From JAIPEI01 sp964443135 (GTDB taxonomy: Bacteria; Desulfobacterota; DSM-4660; Desulfatiglandales; HGW-15): 58,496 nucleotides of DNA. How positions within the stretch are numbered: the stretch's first letter is position 1; the number at the start of each line of letters is the position of its first letter. A program made the translations under genes and the position numbers. The DNA is taken from NCBI GenBank assembly GCA_964443135.1, contig CAYUBQ010000023.1, positions 1 to 58,496 of the forward strand. The letters are read 5' to 3'. This document shows, piece after piece, positions 27,590 through 36,330 of the stretch. The notes under the pieces were generated by a model. The model worked only from the letters and a program-made list of their open reading frames with translations. It ran no database searches and was not told the origin of the DNA.

Positions 27590-28338
27590 CAGGTCTGCTC
27601 CCCTAGATAGATTCTCTGGACGGTGGGGTTTTGCCTTATCTCTTCAGGGGTGCCAGTGAACAAAATCTCGCCGCGGTGTAGAAGCGAAACCCGGCTGGCG
27701 TGGTTGAACACAACAGACATATCATGTTCGGTGAACAAGGTGGTCAGCCCCAACTCGGCATTTAGGCGGTCGACCAGAGCCATAGTCTCTCTCGTTTCCT
27801 CCCGAGACATGCCGGCGGTGGGTTCGTCCAGCAGAAGCAGCTTGGGCTTGCCTGCCAGAGCGATGGCCAACTCCAGCTTTTTTTTATCGCCCTGTGCCAA
27901 TTCCCCGGCCACGACAATCTGTCTGTCCAGCAGGTCGCATAACTCGAGGATTTTTCCGGTTTCCCGGATGCCGGTACTACGGGCCAACCTGTACAAGTTG
28001 AACGCCATTCCCATACGGGCTTGCACCGCCGAGCGCACATTTTCCCAAACAGTGAGTTGGATAAATATGTTGCTCACCTGAAATGCCCGCGTGATGCCCG
28101 CGCGGGCGATACGGTGAGGCTGCGTTCGGGTTATATCCAAGCCCATGAACATAACCTTGCCGGATTCCGGCCAGTGGTAGCCGGTGACCAAGTTGAACAA
28201 GGTGCTCTTGCCTGAGCCGTTGGGTCCGATGATGGCGGACTGCTCGCCCTCCTCCAGGGTCATGCTCAGATCCTTCGTGGCCTGGAGCCCCCCGAAGCTC
28301 TTGTTTAGATGGGCTATCTCCAGTATGGGGCCGTTCAC
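27589..28338 (-). CDS. livG: Branched-chain amino acid-type ABC transporter ATPase LivG
   Basis: 249 residues from a GTG that overlaps the livM stop. Walker A GPNGSGKST, a LivG-type signature ELAQGDKKKLELA, Walker B LLLLDEPTAGMS and switch FTEHDMSVVF are all present. The C-terminus EIRQNPTVQRIYLGEQT is the standard LivG tail and serves as the reference for the broken copy at 43.8 kb. It forms the second ATPase of the transporter. Start and stop overlap both neighbours, so expression is tightly coupled. Confidence 0.93.
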   Translation of the reverse strand: MNGPILEIAHLNKSFGGLQATKDLSMTLEEGEQSAIIGPNGSGKSTLFNLVTGYHWPESGKVMFMGLDITRTQPHRIARAGITRAFQVSNIFIQLTVWENVRSAVQARMGMAFNLYRLARSTGIRETGKILELCDLLDRQIVVAGELAQGDKKKLELAIALAGKPKLLLLDEPTAGMSREETRETMALVDRLNAELGLTTLFTEHDMSVVFNHASRVSLLHRGEILFTGTPEEIRQNPTVQRIYLGEQT

Positions 28339-29393
28339 GATATGCCTCCGGATTCGCTTTGTTCACCATCGCCCAACTGCCCTGGGGTGTAGAGACTGTG
28401 CCGTCCTGCGGCCAATCGCCTGTCCAAAAGCGAAAGCAGCCCACCGGGCAGAAAGAGCACCAAGAAGAGAATGATGAGCCCTATGGTCAGCGGCCAATAG
28501 TGAGTAAAACGGGTTACATAAGCATTAAGAAAGGTGTATACGGCCGAGCCCACCAAAGGACCGGTAAGGAATCCGGCTCCGCCAATCAGAGTCATGAACA
28601 CTGCTGATCCAGATTGTACCCATCCTAAAATCACTGGAGAAACACTTCTTTGGAAAGGGACCCACAGGGCACCGGCAATACCTGCAAAGGTACCGGCTAA
28701 TATGAAGTTAAGTAACATGCATAAGCGCACATTGATACCCAGGAAAGCGACCCTCTTTTGATTATTGCGTATCATGCGTAAGGTGTAACCAAATGGAGAG
28801 TTAACTATCCGCCACAACATTAAAGAACATATAATTACTGTGGTCATGATCAGATAATAGTAGTTGGTCAAGTCAGCGAAAACTCCAGGAGGCATGATTC
28901 CATGTATGCCGTCATCACCTTTTGTGAAGCTATACCAGGAGAAAACTATATAGTAAATCAGTTCTCCGAAGGCCAGGGTGAGCAAGGCAAAGTATATGCC
29001 GGTCAGGCGTACACAGAAGAACCCGACCACCAAGGCTCCGGCTGCGGCCACAGGCAAGGCCGTACACATGGATACAATGAATTCAATATATCCCACTTGC
29101 CCGAACGCTGATTGAAAAGCCCGCATCGTTAGAGCGGTGGCGTAGGCGCCCAAGCCGAAGAAGGCGGCATGTCCGAAGGTGATCTGCCCCATGTAGCCAT
29201 AGATGAGGTTGAAACTCATAGCGAAAAGTCCGAGGATCAATATTTCAGCAGCCACGATCGTTGGAAACTCGCCGGGGATAATCGGGACCAAGAGGAAAAC
29301 CAAGACAAGCACCGGTGCGATCAGTCCGGTAAGGCCGAAGCCTCGATAAAGGCGCAACCAAATCCCTTCGTGTTTTGCCGGATTCATTGACAT
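28335..29393 (-). CDS. livM: Branched-chain amino acid-type ABC permease LivM
   Basis: 352 residues, about ten transmembrane segments. Characteristic parts are SFNLIYGYMGQITFGHAAFFGLGAY, RMIRNNQKRVAFLGIN and the ending GGAGFLTGPLVGSAVY. The ATG at 29393 follows a long Shine-Dalgarno match (AGGGGGTGAT); ATG 29387 is an alternative. The frame is open much further upstream across livH, but that part has no permease sequence. It forms the inner-membrane channel with LivH. Confidence 0.93.
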   Translation of the reverse strand: MSMNPAKHEGIWLRLYRGFGLTGLIAPVLVLVFLLVPIIPGEFPTIVAAEILILGLFAMSFNLIYGYMGQITFGHAAFFGLGAYATALTMRAFQSAFGQVGYIEFIVSMCTALPVAAAGALVVGFFCVRLTGIYFALLTLAFGELIYYIVFSWYSFTKGDDGIHGIMPPGVFADLTNYYYLIMTTVIICSLMLWRIVNSPFGYTLRMIRNNQKRVAFLGINVRLCMLLNFILAGTFAGIAGALWVPFQRSVSPVILGWVQSGSAVFMTLIGGAGFLTGPLVGSAVYTFLNAYVTRFTHYWPLTIGLIILFLVLFLPGGLLSLLDRRLAAGRHSLYTPGQLGDGEQSESGGIS

Positions 29394-29401
29394 ATCACCC
29401 C

Positions 29402-30295
29402 CTAAAAACGCATCTCGGTTCCGAAGAGGCCCCATGGGCGCCAAATCAGAACGCCGACGAGGATGATGAATATCATGGCCAAGGATCCGTCTGGCCAGAG
29501 GAATATGGAAAAGGCGTAGACTACCCCTACAATGATGGATGCCACAAAAGTACCCAAAATGCTGCCGAAGCCACCGATGATCACCACAGCAAAGCACTGT
29601 ACGATTAAATCCATGTCCACGCCCAAGCCAATAGGCATGATGCCGAGAAATAGCCCTGCGCAGAATGCCGCGATTGCTATCCCTAAACCGAATACCCCGG
29701 CATAAATATTCGGAATATTTATGCCCAGGGCACTGACCATTTCGCGACTGAACACTGCCGCCCTTACGATTCGGCCGTATTTGGTTTTCTGCAAAAACCA
29801 CCACAGTCCTGCAGCCACCAAGCATCCGCAAATGATGATCAAGAAAAGGTAAGGGTTGACAAAGTATCCCATGACTTCGACGGGTTCGATCGGCAGAAAT
29901 ATGCGCCGGTTTTCAACTCCCCAGCCCAGCCTAATCACGTCGCTGATAATCAGAATCAATGCGAAGGTAAGCAGTACTTGCTGGGGCAGCTCGCGCTGGT
30001 ACATCCGCCTGATGAGAAACCGTTCCAGCATCCATCCCACACCGAACATTAGGGCCGTGGTGGCCACGATTGCTGGAACCAGGCATAGGCCGAAGGGGCC
30101 CACCATTCCGGTCAGGAAGCTGTATAAGGAATGGGTAATGTAGCCGGCCAGCAGCCAGAGGGCTGCATGGGCGAAGTTTAGGATGTTCATGACCCCGAAA
30201 ATTAAAGACAGCCCGGCCGAGAGCAAAAAAAGCATCATGGCCCGGGACAGGCCGGTGAAAAGCTGGATCAGCAGGGCTCCGATGTCCATCGGCAT
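29402..30295 (-). CDS. livH: Branched-chain amino acid-type ABC permease LivH
   Basis: 297 residues, seven to eight transmembrane segments. Typical LivH text includes GLSLIFGVMNILNFAHAALW near the N-terminus, REMVSALGIN in the coupling loop and VIIGGFGSILGTFVASIIVG. The start follows AAGGGGGTG. It is 9 nt from livM. Between it and livK are two competing hairpins that may lower permease expression relative to the binding protein. Confidence 0.93.
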   Translation of the reverse strand: MPMDIGALLIQLFTGLSRAMMLFLLSAGLSLIFGVMNILNFAHAALWLLAGYITHSLYSFLTGMVGPFGLCLVPAIVATTALMFGVGWMLERFLIRRMYQRELPQQVLLTFALILIISDVIRLGWGVENRRIFLPIEPVEVMGYFVNPYLFLIIICGCLVAAGLWWFLQKTKYGRIVRAAVFSREMVSALGINIPNIYAGVFGLGIAIAAFCAGLFLGIMPIGLGVDMDLIVQCFAVVIIGGFGSILGTFVASIIVGVVYAFSIFLWPDGSLAMIFIILVGVLIWRPWGLFGTEMRF

Positions 30296-30333
30296 GGAAA
30301 CACCCCCTTGAGACGGGTTCTGGGCGGAGTATT

Positions 30334-30369
30334 CCGGGGAGTGCTGCCCCGGGAGGGAGCCCCTCCCGG
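30334..30369 (-). promoter_or_regulatory. Mutually exclusive hairpins in the livK-livH gap
   Basis: CCGGGG (30334-30339) can pair with CCCCGG (30347-30352). Alternatively CCGGGAGGG (30349-30357) pairs perfectly with CCCTCCCGG (30361-30369) over a 3-nt loop. The two use the same bases, so only one forms. There is no T run, so mRNA stabilisation or attenuation are both possible. Confidence 0.5.
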
Positions 30370-30379
30370 AGCCAGAGGT

Positions 30380-31684
30380 TTAGCTTCTTTTCTTTTGTAG
30401 CTTGGTGACCTCTTCGCAGGTAGGAATCCATACCTGGTCGCCTTGGACGACGATCATGCTCTTGGGGTCGAAGACGGGAATCGACCACTTATCGCTGTCA
30501 ACCACCTCGCCCACATATGAGGGGCAATCGAGCTGGTTATTGCACTCGCGGAACGTAAGTTTGCCCCGGCACGTCTCTATTGTGGCGCCGGTCAGCGCAT
30601 GACGCAGGGCTTCGTTGTCCACCGAACCGGCTTTTGTCGCCGCCTGGGCAAGCCCGTTCAGGGCGTCGAAGTACATGCAGGCGAAATCATCCGGAAAATC
30701 GTCCTTTCCGAACTTGCCCTGATAAAGCTGCATGTACTGTTGCATCATGGGCCGGTCCATGTTGGCAAAGAATGGGCACCGGTTGATCCCGATGATGCCG
30801 CGGGGCAGAGTCTTGGCTTGCTGGATCAGCTCGGTGACCGGCAGGAAAACTCCAGGGTAGGCCACCTGCTTCAGGAGCCCCATGGCCTTGGCCTGTTGCA
30901 AGAAAGTCTCATTGTCTTTGCCTGCGATCGCGCCAAACATGAAGTCGGGCTTCATCGCCATAATGGCGGTGATGTAGGAGCTGAAGTCAGTTTCGCCCAG
31001 CTTGCACCATAGCTCCTTGATCAGCTTGGTGTCCGGCGAGACTTTGGCCAACTGGGTAACGAAAACACTCTGGGCGTCGCGGCCCCATTCGTAGTCTTGG
31101 CCCAAAGTGACGTACTTGCTCCATCCACGCTTTTTGATCAACTCGGCTACCGCCACCACGGTTGCTCCGGACTGCATGCGGCTGTTAGGCCCGAACTGGA
31201 AGGAATAAGGTGTGTAGTTCTCGTTGACTATCTTGGAACTGTTGCTGGTAGCCGCCAGATGCAGCACTTTGTGCTCGTGGATGATCTCCTGAATGGCCAT
31301 GGCAACGGCGCTGCTCCAAGTGCCGATGATGCAATTGACCTTTTCATTGAGGATCAGGGAGCGGGCCTCGCGGGCCCCGACGTCGGGCTTGGTCTGGGTG
31401 TCGCGGAAGTAAAGCTCAATGGGGTGCTTGCCCAGAAGACCGCCCTTTTTGTTGATCTGGGCTGCGATGAGGGGGAGTCCCTTTATCGGCCGTACCGAGT
31501 AATTCGCCCCCGGACCAGTGGTAGGCAGGCACACCCCGATGCGATAGGGCTCCGCGGAGCCGGCCTGGACGAAGCGCGGCAACATAGCCACCACCCCCGC
31601 CGCCAGAGATGTCACTATGAACTCGCGCCTGCTGTAGCCACTGAGATGGCTAGGTAATTTGACCCGATCGCGATCTTTTTCCAT
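30380..31684 (-). CDS. livK: Periplasmic substrate-binding protein LivK type, Tat signal
   Basis: 434 residues. A twin-arginine signal is visible, YSRREFIVTSLAAG, with cleavage likely near FVQAGSA. This predicts folding before export, which is less common for Leu/Ile/Val binding proteins. The mature part is a periplasmic-binding-protein type I fold (YRIGVCLPTTGPGA, INKKGGLLGKHPIELYFRD, IIGTWSSAVAMAIQE). The start has a perfect AAAGGAGG. It captures the solute for LivHMGF. AmiC/UrtA-like relatives bind amides or urea, so the ligand here need not be an amino acid. Confidence 0.9.
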   Translation of the reverse strand: MEKDRDRVKLPSHLSGYSRREFIVTSLAAGVVAMLPRFVQAGSAEPYRIGVCLPTTGPGANYSVRPIKGLPLIAAQINKKGGLLGKHPIELYFRDTQTKPDVGAREARSLILNEKVNCIIGTWSSAVAMAIQEIIHEHKVLHLAATSNSSKIVNENYTPYSFQFGPNSRMQSGATVVAVAELIKKRGWSKYVTLGQDYEWGRDAQSVFVTQLAKVSPDTKLIKELWCKLGETDFSSYITAIMAMKPDFMFGAIAGKDNETFLQQAKAMGLLKQVAYPGVFLPVTELIQQAKTLPRGIIGINRCPFFANMDRPMMQQYMQLYQGKFGKDDFPDDFACMYFDALNGLAQAATKAGSVDNEALRHALTGATIETCRGKLTFRECNNQLDCPSYVGEVVDSDKWSIPVFDPKSMIVVQGDQVWIPTCEEVTKLQKKRS

Positions 31685-31742
31685 CTGTCATCCTCCTTTT
31701 CCTAGCGAAATGGAACCACAAATTTTGTTATCCATCACCGAA

Positions 31743-31761
31743 GCAAAAAATGCATTTTTGC
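31743..31761. promoter_or_regulatory. A/T palindrome between gntR and livK
   Basis: GCAAAAAATGCATTTTTGC, an almost perfect palindrome, abuts the gntR stop codon. It may be a weak hairpin in the message or a protein-binding site. No clear promoter for livK was seen around it, so livK is probably read from the gntR promoter. Confidence 0.4.
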
Positions 31762-32403
31762 CTAGGGTTCGCGGTAGCCCTTCATGACTGCTTCCAAGGC
31801 TGTGTCCCAATGCTGTTGGGCAAGGCTCTTGGCCTTGTGGCGGTCTTTGTTCTTGATCGCCTCGTACATCTGAACGTGATAAAGGCGAAAATCATTTATC
31901 CTTGGGGTCAAAAACGCAACAGGAAGGCCTACCCAGGCGGTCTCGTAGAAGTTAACCAACATGTTGGTAAGAAAGACGTTCTTTCCGATACGCGCTATCT
32001 GAAGATGGAAGGCGATGTCGAGCTGAAAGCGCTTGGCGTCGTAGACCTCGGCCGGATAGTCGAGGTAATCATCCAGGGCCGTTTTCAATTCGGCCAGCCC
32101 TTCAGGCTCGACATGCTGCACGGCGTAGTCCATGGCGATGGTATCAAGCTTCACGCGCAAGTCGTACATCTGCTCCACCTCTTCGGTGGTCAACTGGCGT
32201 ACGAAGTAGCCTCGGTTATTCTCGTAGACCACCAAGCCTTCCTGGGCGAGACGGTTAAGAGAGTTGATTATGGGCGTTTTGCTCATTCCCAAGACTTTTT
32301 CCAGATCTCGGTAGATGATCTTCTGGCCAGGCGAAAGCCGATGGTTGAAAAGCATGCGCTTGATGCCGGCTAGTGCTTCTTGGTCCTTTGATATCTTTAC
32401 CAT
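31762..32403 (-). CDS. GntR-family regulator with FCD ligand domain
   Basis: 213 residues. The winged helix covers about 1-70 (LSPGQKIIYRDLEKVLGMSK then LNRLAQEGLVVYENNRGYF). The C-terminal FCD domain is helical (YDLRVKLDTIAMDYAV, FHLQIARIGKN), with the usual Asp/His residues that hold a metal or carboxylate ligand. It heads the low-GC operon and should control it in response to the transported compound or its acid. Promoter and GATC repeats upstream fit autoregulation. Confidence 0.9.
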   Translation of the reverse strand: MVKISKDQEALAGIKRMLFNHRLSPGQKIIYRDLEKVLGMSKTPIINSLNRLAQEGLVVYENNRGYFVRQLTTEEVEQMYDLRVKLDTIAMDYAVQHVEPEGLAELKTALDDYLDYPAEVYDAKRFQLDIAFHLQIARIGKNVFLTNMLVNFYETAWVGLPVAFLTPRINDFRLYHVQMYEAIKNKDRHKAKSLAQQHWDTALEAVMKGYREP

Positions 32404-32427
32404 GGTTCTACCTTGAATTTCAATAAT

Positions 32428-32459
32428 CTGATCCTATTTTTGATCTTAAATATGATCAG
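32428..32459. promoter_or_regulatory. Candidate GntR operator (GATC repeats)
   Basis: Three TGATC/GATCA units lie about 13 bases apart: CTGATC at 32428, TGATC at 32441 and TGATCA at 32453-32458. The last two form an inverted repeat, TGATC-N8-GATCA. They sit just downstream of the -10 of the gntR promoter, where a repressor would block transcription. Confidence 0.55.
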
Positions 32460-32488
32460 AAATTAGCGGATCGATTGGAATGTGTCAA
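32460..32488 (-). promoter_or_regulatory. Promoter of the gntR-livKHMGF-nitrilase operon
   Basis: On the minus strand TTGACA (32483-32488), 17-nt spacer, TAATTT (32460-32465). All seven downstream genes are on this strand with short gaps or overlaps. Confidence 0.75.
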
Positions 32489-32655
32489 GATAATTTTTTA
32501 TTTTTCCAGGGCCCGACGTACTCGCACTCGGCCCCGAAGGGCGGTACTCGCTCCCGCCTGATTCGGCGATGCTCGCAAGCGATTCCCACCGAATGCATCT
32601 CCCTTCATCGCAATTTCATGAAATTAATAAGTTAAAAACGTCCCCTATTGTGTGC

Positions 32656-32684
32656 TTGACATTTCCTCGAGCCCGGCGTAAACA
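32656..32684 (+). promoter_or_regulatory. Promoter of the cyclase/two-component cluster
   Basis: TTGACA at 32656-32661, 17-nt spacer, TAAACA at 32679-32684. It lies 46 nt before the first cyclase start and close to the right edge of the low-GC segment. Confidence 0.68.
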
Positions 32685-32730
32685 CCATCCTGTCCCGCGG
32701 TGCAGGTGAGGGGACGAGGGAGGGACGGGG

Positions 32731-34134
32731 TTGGGCTCGATCAGCCTGAAAAGGGTTCTGCGGAGGGACGTGAGCAGCGTGGTCCGGGAGCTCCTGGACA
32801 CGGTGGGGGACGTCCTCGTGCTCGACCCCGGCGGTGAGCGGCTTCTGGGAGTGGGAGGGGCGCCCGAGACCGGGCGGGAACCGGTGCTCCTCGAGGGCGA
32901 GCTCCTGGGCTGGGTCTGCGGGGCCGGCGCCGCCGCCGTGGCCTCCCTCCTCGGGCTGCTGGCACGGTGCGACCTGGAGCGGCGGCAGCTGATCGGCGAG
33001 ACCCTGGCCAAGTACAAGGAGATCCACCTCCTCTACCGCATGAGCGAGCGGGTCGCGGACCGGCTGGACGTGGCCGAGGTGGCCTCCCTGGTGCTGGAGG
33101 AGGCCCGGCGCACCATACCGGCCACCGGGGCGTCCGTCATGCTCATGAACCCGGAGAGCGGCGAGCTGGAGATCGTGGCGGGGTTCGGGGGCGGGGGGAA
33201 CGGACGAACCGTGCTCCGGGCGGGCGAGGGCATCGCGGGGAGCGTTTTGGTCTCGGGGCGGCCCGAGGTGGTGAACCGGGCCCCCTCCGATCCCCGCTTC
33301 AAGCCCGGCCCCGGCCGCGTTTCCGCCCTCATGTGCACGCCCCTCCGGAGCAAGGGGCGGGTGCGCGGGGTGATCAACATGAGCCACGGGGACGGCTACG
33401 AGTACACGGCTGCGGACCTCCAGCTCCTCGGGGCGCTGGCCTCCCAGGCCGCCTCGGCCATCGAAAACGCGATCCTCCACGAGCGGCGGGTGCGCCAGGA
33501 GCGCATCCGGGGTCACCTGGAGCGCTACGTCCCCTCCCAGGTGATCGATCTGATACTGGAGGACCCGGACCACGTCTCCCTGGCCTCCGAGAGCCGGCAC
33601 ATCGCGGTCCTCTTCTCGGACATCCGGAACTTCTCCACCACCTGCGAGCGGCTGGCCCCCGAGGAGGTGGTGGAGCACCTCAATGCATACTTCACCTCCA
33701 TGGTGGAGGAGATCTTCGAAAGCCGCGGCACGGTGAACAAGTTCGTGGGCGACATGATCGTGGCGCTCTTCGGCGCACCCGTCGAGATCGAGAACCCGGA
33801 ACGGGCGGCGGTGCGCGCCGCGGTCTCCATGCAGGAGCGGCTGCGGCTCGCCGAGGACCCCTGGATCCGGAAGCGTTTTCACACCGGGGTGGGCCTGAGC
33901 TCGGGTCGGGTCGTGGTGGGGAACGTCGGCTCTCCGCGCCACATGGACTACACCGCCATCGGGGACGAGGTCAACGTGGCGGCGAGGCTTCAGTCGGTCG
34001 CCCGGGGAGGGCAGGTGCTCGCGAGCCGGGGAGTGAGGGAGGCCGCCGGCGACGGGTTCCGCTTTCGCCCCATGGGCGAGATCCGGGTCAAGGGCCGGAG
34101 GCGGCCGGTGGAGACCTTCGAGGTCGTGTACTGA
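32731..34134 (+). CDS. GAF-domain class III adenylate cyclase
   Basis: 467 residues from a TTG 7 nt after GAGGGAGG. Residues about 100-250 form a GAF sensor domain (YRMSERVADRLDV, LRAGEGIAGSVLVSGRPEVV). The cyclase domain has both metal aspartates (LFSDIRNFS, FVGDMIVALFG), the adenine-selecting Lys/Asp pair (VNKFVGD, HMDYTAIGD) and the transition-state Asn/Arg (EVNVAARL). It should make cAMP from ATP in response to a small molecule in the GAF pocket. No membrane segment. The kinase gene starts 24 nt downstream. Confidence 0.92.
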   Translation: MGSISLKRVLRRDVSSVVRELLDTVGDVLVLDPGGERLLGVGGAPETGREPVLLEGELLGWVCGAGAAAVASLLGLLARCDLERRQLIGETLAKYKEIHLLYRMSERVADRLDVAEVASLVLEEARRTIPATGASVMLMNPESGELEIVAGFGGGGNGRTVLRAGEGIAGSVLVSGRPEVVNRAPSDPRFKPGPGRVSALMCTPLRSKGRVRGVINMSHGDGYEYTAADLQLLGALASQAASAIENAILHERRVRQERIRGHLERYVPSQVIDLILEDPDHVSLASESRHIAVLFSDIRNFSTTCERLAPEEVVEHLNAYFTSMVEEIFESRGTVNKFVGDMIVALFGAPVEIENPERAAVRAAVSMQERLRLAEDPWIRKRFHTGVGLSSGRVVVGNVGSPRHMDYTAIGDEVNVAARLQSVARGGQVLASRGVREAAGDGFRFRPMGEIRVKGRRRPVETFEVVY

Positions 34135-34158
34135 CATCCGAACTCCGGAAATGATTCC

Positions 34159-35940
34159 ATGACGCGCCTGTTCGATCTCATCGCCCGTCGAACCTCCTAC
34201 TGCTTCGCGTTCGTTCCCTTCGTCGCGGCGAGCGGGTACTTTGCCGCCTGCTACGCCTTCTTCATCGTCTACCTCTCGGTGGAACGGTTCGAACCGCGGA
34301 CCCTGGAGGCTTTTGTCCTGACCACGGGGGCCATGCTGGCCCTCCTGACCGCACTGCACGCCCTGGGCTTCGGCGCGCTCGAACCGTGGGGCGTCTCCGC
34401 GAAGCTCCAGCTCCCGCGCTCCATCAACCGGGCGTTCCGCCGGTTCCAGGGAGGGGAGCGGCCGTCTCTCGACGATTTGGAGGACCTCCTGAAGCGGCTC
34501 GCCCGGTTTCCGGGCTTTCACATGGGCCTGGCCGCAGGGCTCGCCGCCGGCGTGACCCTTCCCTCGGCGTTCGTGGAGTTCGCCTTCAGCAGGTCGTTCC
34601 GGCATTTGGCGGGCTCGATCTCGGGTGGAGTCATCGCAGGGATCCTCTACTGCTACTTCTGCTACGTGATCACCGAGGCCCTGAGCTCACCGCTGCGAAG
34701 GGCCTGCCGCAAGGAGCTTTCGAGGCGGGGGGCGGCCGTCCCCCGGGCGTACGGCATCAGCCTTCGGGGAAAAATCGGGTTTGCCGTGGCCATCGCCTTC
34801 TCCAGCATGGGCATGCTGGTCTACTTCCTCTGGTTCTGCCGCGCGAACCTGACTCTCACCGCGGGGTTCCTGGTGATCACCTTTCTCACCCTGGTGGTGC
34901 TGGTGTCGCTCTACTTCCGGTCCGTCAAGTCCGCGTTCGAGGAGATCCTCAGAACGGCGGAAAGCGTCAGCCGCGGCGGCGGCGATCTTCTCCACCTGGG
35001 AAACAACGAGAAGGAGCTGGTGACGTTCGCGGAGCACTTCAACGTCTCCGTCCGGGAGACCATCGCCCTGCGGCGGAACCTGGAGGGCCAGGTGGCGGCC
35101 CGGACGCGGGAACTCACGGCCAAGGCCCGGGAGCTCGAGCAGGCCAACGAACGGCTCCAGGAGCTGGACCGCCTGAAGTCCGGGTTCCTGTCATCCGTGA
35201 GCCACGAGCTGCGGACGCCGCTCACGGCCATGCTGGGGTTTGCGCGCATCGTGGAGCGGGACTTCAGCCGGACCGTCGTCCCGGAGATCCCGGCGGACGG
35301 AAGGTCCCGGTCCAAGGCGGAGCGGATCTCGGCCAACCTGGAGATCATTCAGTGTGAGGGGAAGCGGCTCACCCGCCTGATCAACGACGTGCTCGACCTG
35401 GCACGCATCGAGTCGGGTCGCATGGAGTGGAACGATGAAATCCTCCGGCTCGGCCCCTGCGTGGAGCGGGCGGTCCGGGTGATGGAAGGCGCCGTGGAGA
35501 AAAGACGCGGGGTGTCCCTCACCGCGGCCGTGGAGGAGCCGCTGCCGGCGGTCCGGGCCGACCCGGACCGGATCGTCCAGGTGATCGTCAACCTGGTCGG
35601 GAACGCCCTGAAGTTCACCGAGACGGGCGAGGTGCGCGTGGAGGCCCGGGCGGATCAGCGGGGGGCCGTCCGCGTCTCGGTGGAGGACACCGGGCCGGGA
35701 ATCTCCGACTGCGACCGGGAGCGGCTCTTCGAGCGGTTCCACCAGGGAGGCGACGCACGGAACCGTCCCGCCGGGACGGGTCTGGGGCTGGCCGTCTGCC
35801 GTGAGATCGTCGAGCACTATGGGGGCGCCATTCGGGCGGAGCCGCGGCGGGGGCCGGGAAGCCGATTTGTCTTCTCCCTCCCGAGGGTCGGCCGATCCGC
35901 CGGACCCGAAAACCATGCCGTCGAAAGGAGGAGGGCTTGA
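34159..35940 (+). CDS. Membrane sensor histidine kinase
   Basis: 593 residues. About six transmembrane helices occupy residues 15-255, with a cytoplasmic loop near 85-115. A HAMP-like linker (AFEEILRTAESVSRGGGDLL) and a coiled coil lead to the kinase core: H-box FLSSVSHELRTPLTAM, N-box VIVNLVGNALKFTETG, G1 VEDTGPGI, G2 GTGLGLAVCREIVEHYGG. The sensor is not a known family. Its stop TGA overlaps the TTG start of the receiver protein, an obvious partner. It is followed by a second cyclase, so the phosphorelay may adjust cAMP signalling. Confidence 0.92.
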   Translation: MTRLFDLIARRTSYCFAFVPFVAASGYFAACYAFFIVYLSVERFEPRTLEAFVLTTGAMLALLTALHALGFGALEPWGVSAKLQLPRSINRAFRRFQGGERPSLDDLEDLLKRLARFPGFHMGLAAGLAAGVTLPSAFVEFAFSRSFRHLAGSISGGVIAGILYCYFCYVITEALSSPLRRACRKELSRRGAAVPRAYGISLRGKIGFAVAIAFSSMGMLVYFLWFCRANLTLTAGFLVITFLTLVVLVSLYFRSVKSAFEEILRTAESVSRGGGDLLHLGNNEKELVTFAEHFNVSVRETIALRRNLEGQVAARTRELTAKARELEQANERLQELDRLKSGFLSSVSHELRTPLTAMLGFARIVERDFSRTVVPEIPADGRSRSKAERISANLEIIQCEGKRLTRLINDVLDLARIESGRMEWNDEILRLGPCVERAVRVMEGAVEKRRGVSLTAAVEEPLPAVRADPDRIVQVIVNLVGNALKFTETGEVRVEARADQRGAVRVSVEDTGPGISDCDRERLFERFHQGGDARNRPAGTGLGLAVCREIVEHYGGAIRAEPRRGPGSRFVFSLPRVGRSAGPENHAVERRRA

Positions 35941-36311
35941 AGGTCCTGATCGTGGACGACGAGCTGCACATCCGTTCCCTGCTGGAGCAGACCCTGGAGG
36001 AGCTCGAAGAGGAGCACGGGGTGACCGTTCTCTCGGCCTCGAGCGGCGAGGAGGGTCTGAGCGTAATCGAAGAGGAACGGCCTTCGCTGGTCTTTCTGGA
36101 CGTCATGATGCCCGGAATGGACGGATACGAGGTGTGCCGCCGGGTCAAGGAACGACTGGACATGTCCGGAACGCACATGATACTGCTCACGGCGAAGGGG
36201 CAGGTGACGGATCGGGAGGAGGGGCTGGCCAGCGGTGCGGTGGACTACATGACCAAGCCCTTCGATCCGGATCGGGTGGTGGCGAGGGCCCGGGAGATCC
36301 TGGGGCTGTAA
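35937..36311 (+). CDS. Single-domain response regulator (CheY-like)
   Basis: 124 residues, only a receiver domain: acidic pair VDDE, acceptor Asp55 (FLDVMMPGMDG), Thr in LLTAKG and Lys in TKPFDPDRV. The start is a TTG overlapping the kinase stop (TTGA) with AAAGGAGGAGGG just upstream. With no output domain, it must act by protein-protein contact or as a phosphorelay intermediate. The next gene, a CHASE2 cyclase, begins 19 nt later and is a plausible target. Confidence 0.94.
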   Translation: MKVLIVDDELHIRSLLEQTLEELEEEHGVTVLSASSGEEGLSVIEEERPSLVFLDVMMPGMDGYEVCRRVKERLDMSGTHMILLTAKGQVTDREEGLASGAVDYMTKPFDPDRVVARAREILGL

Positions 36312-36330
36312 CCGGAAACGGGAAGAGCGG

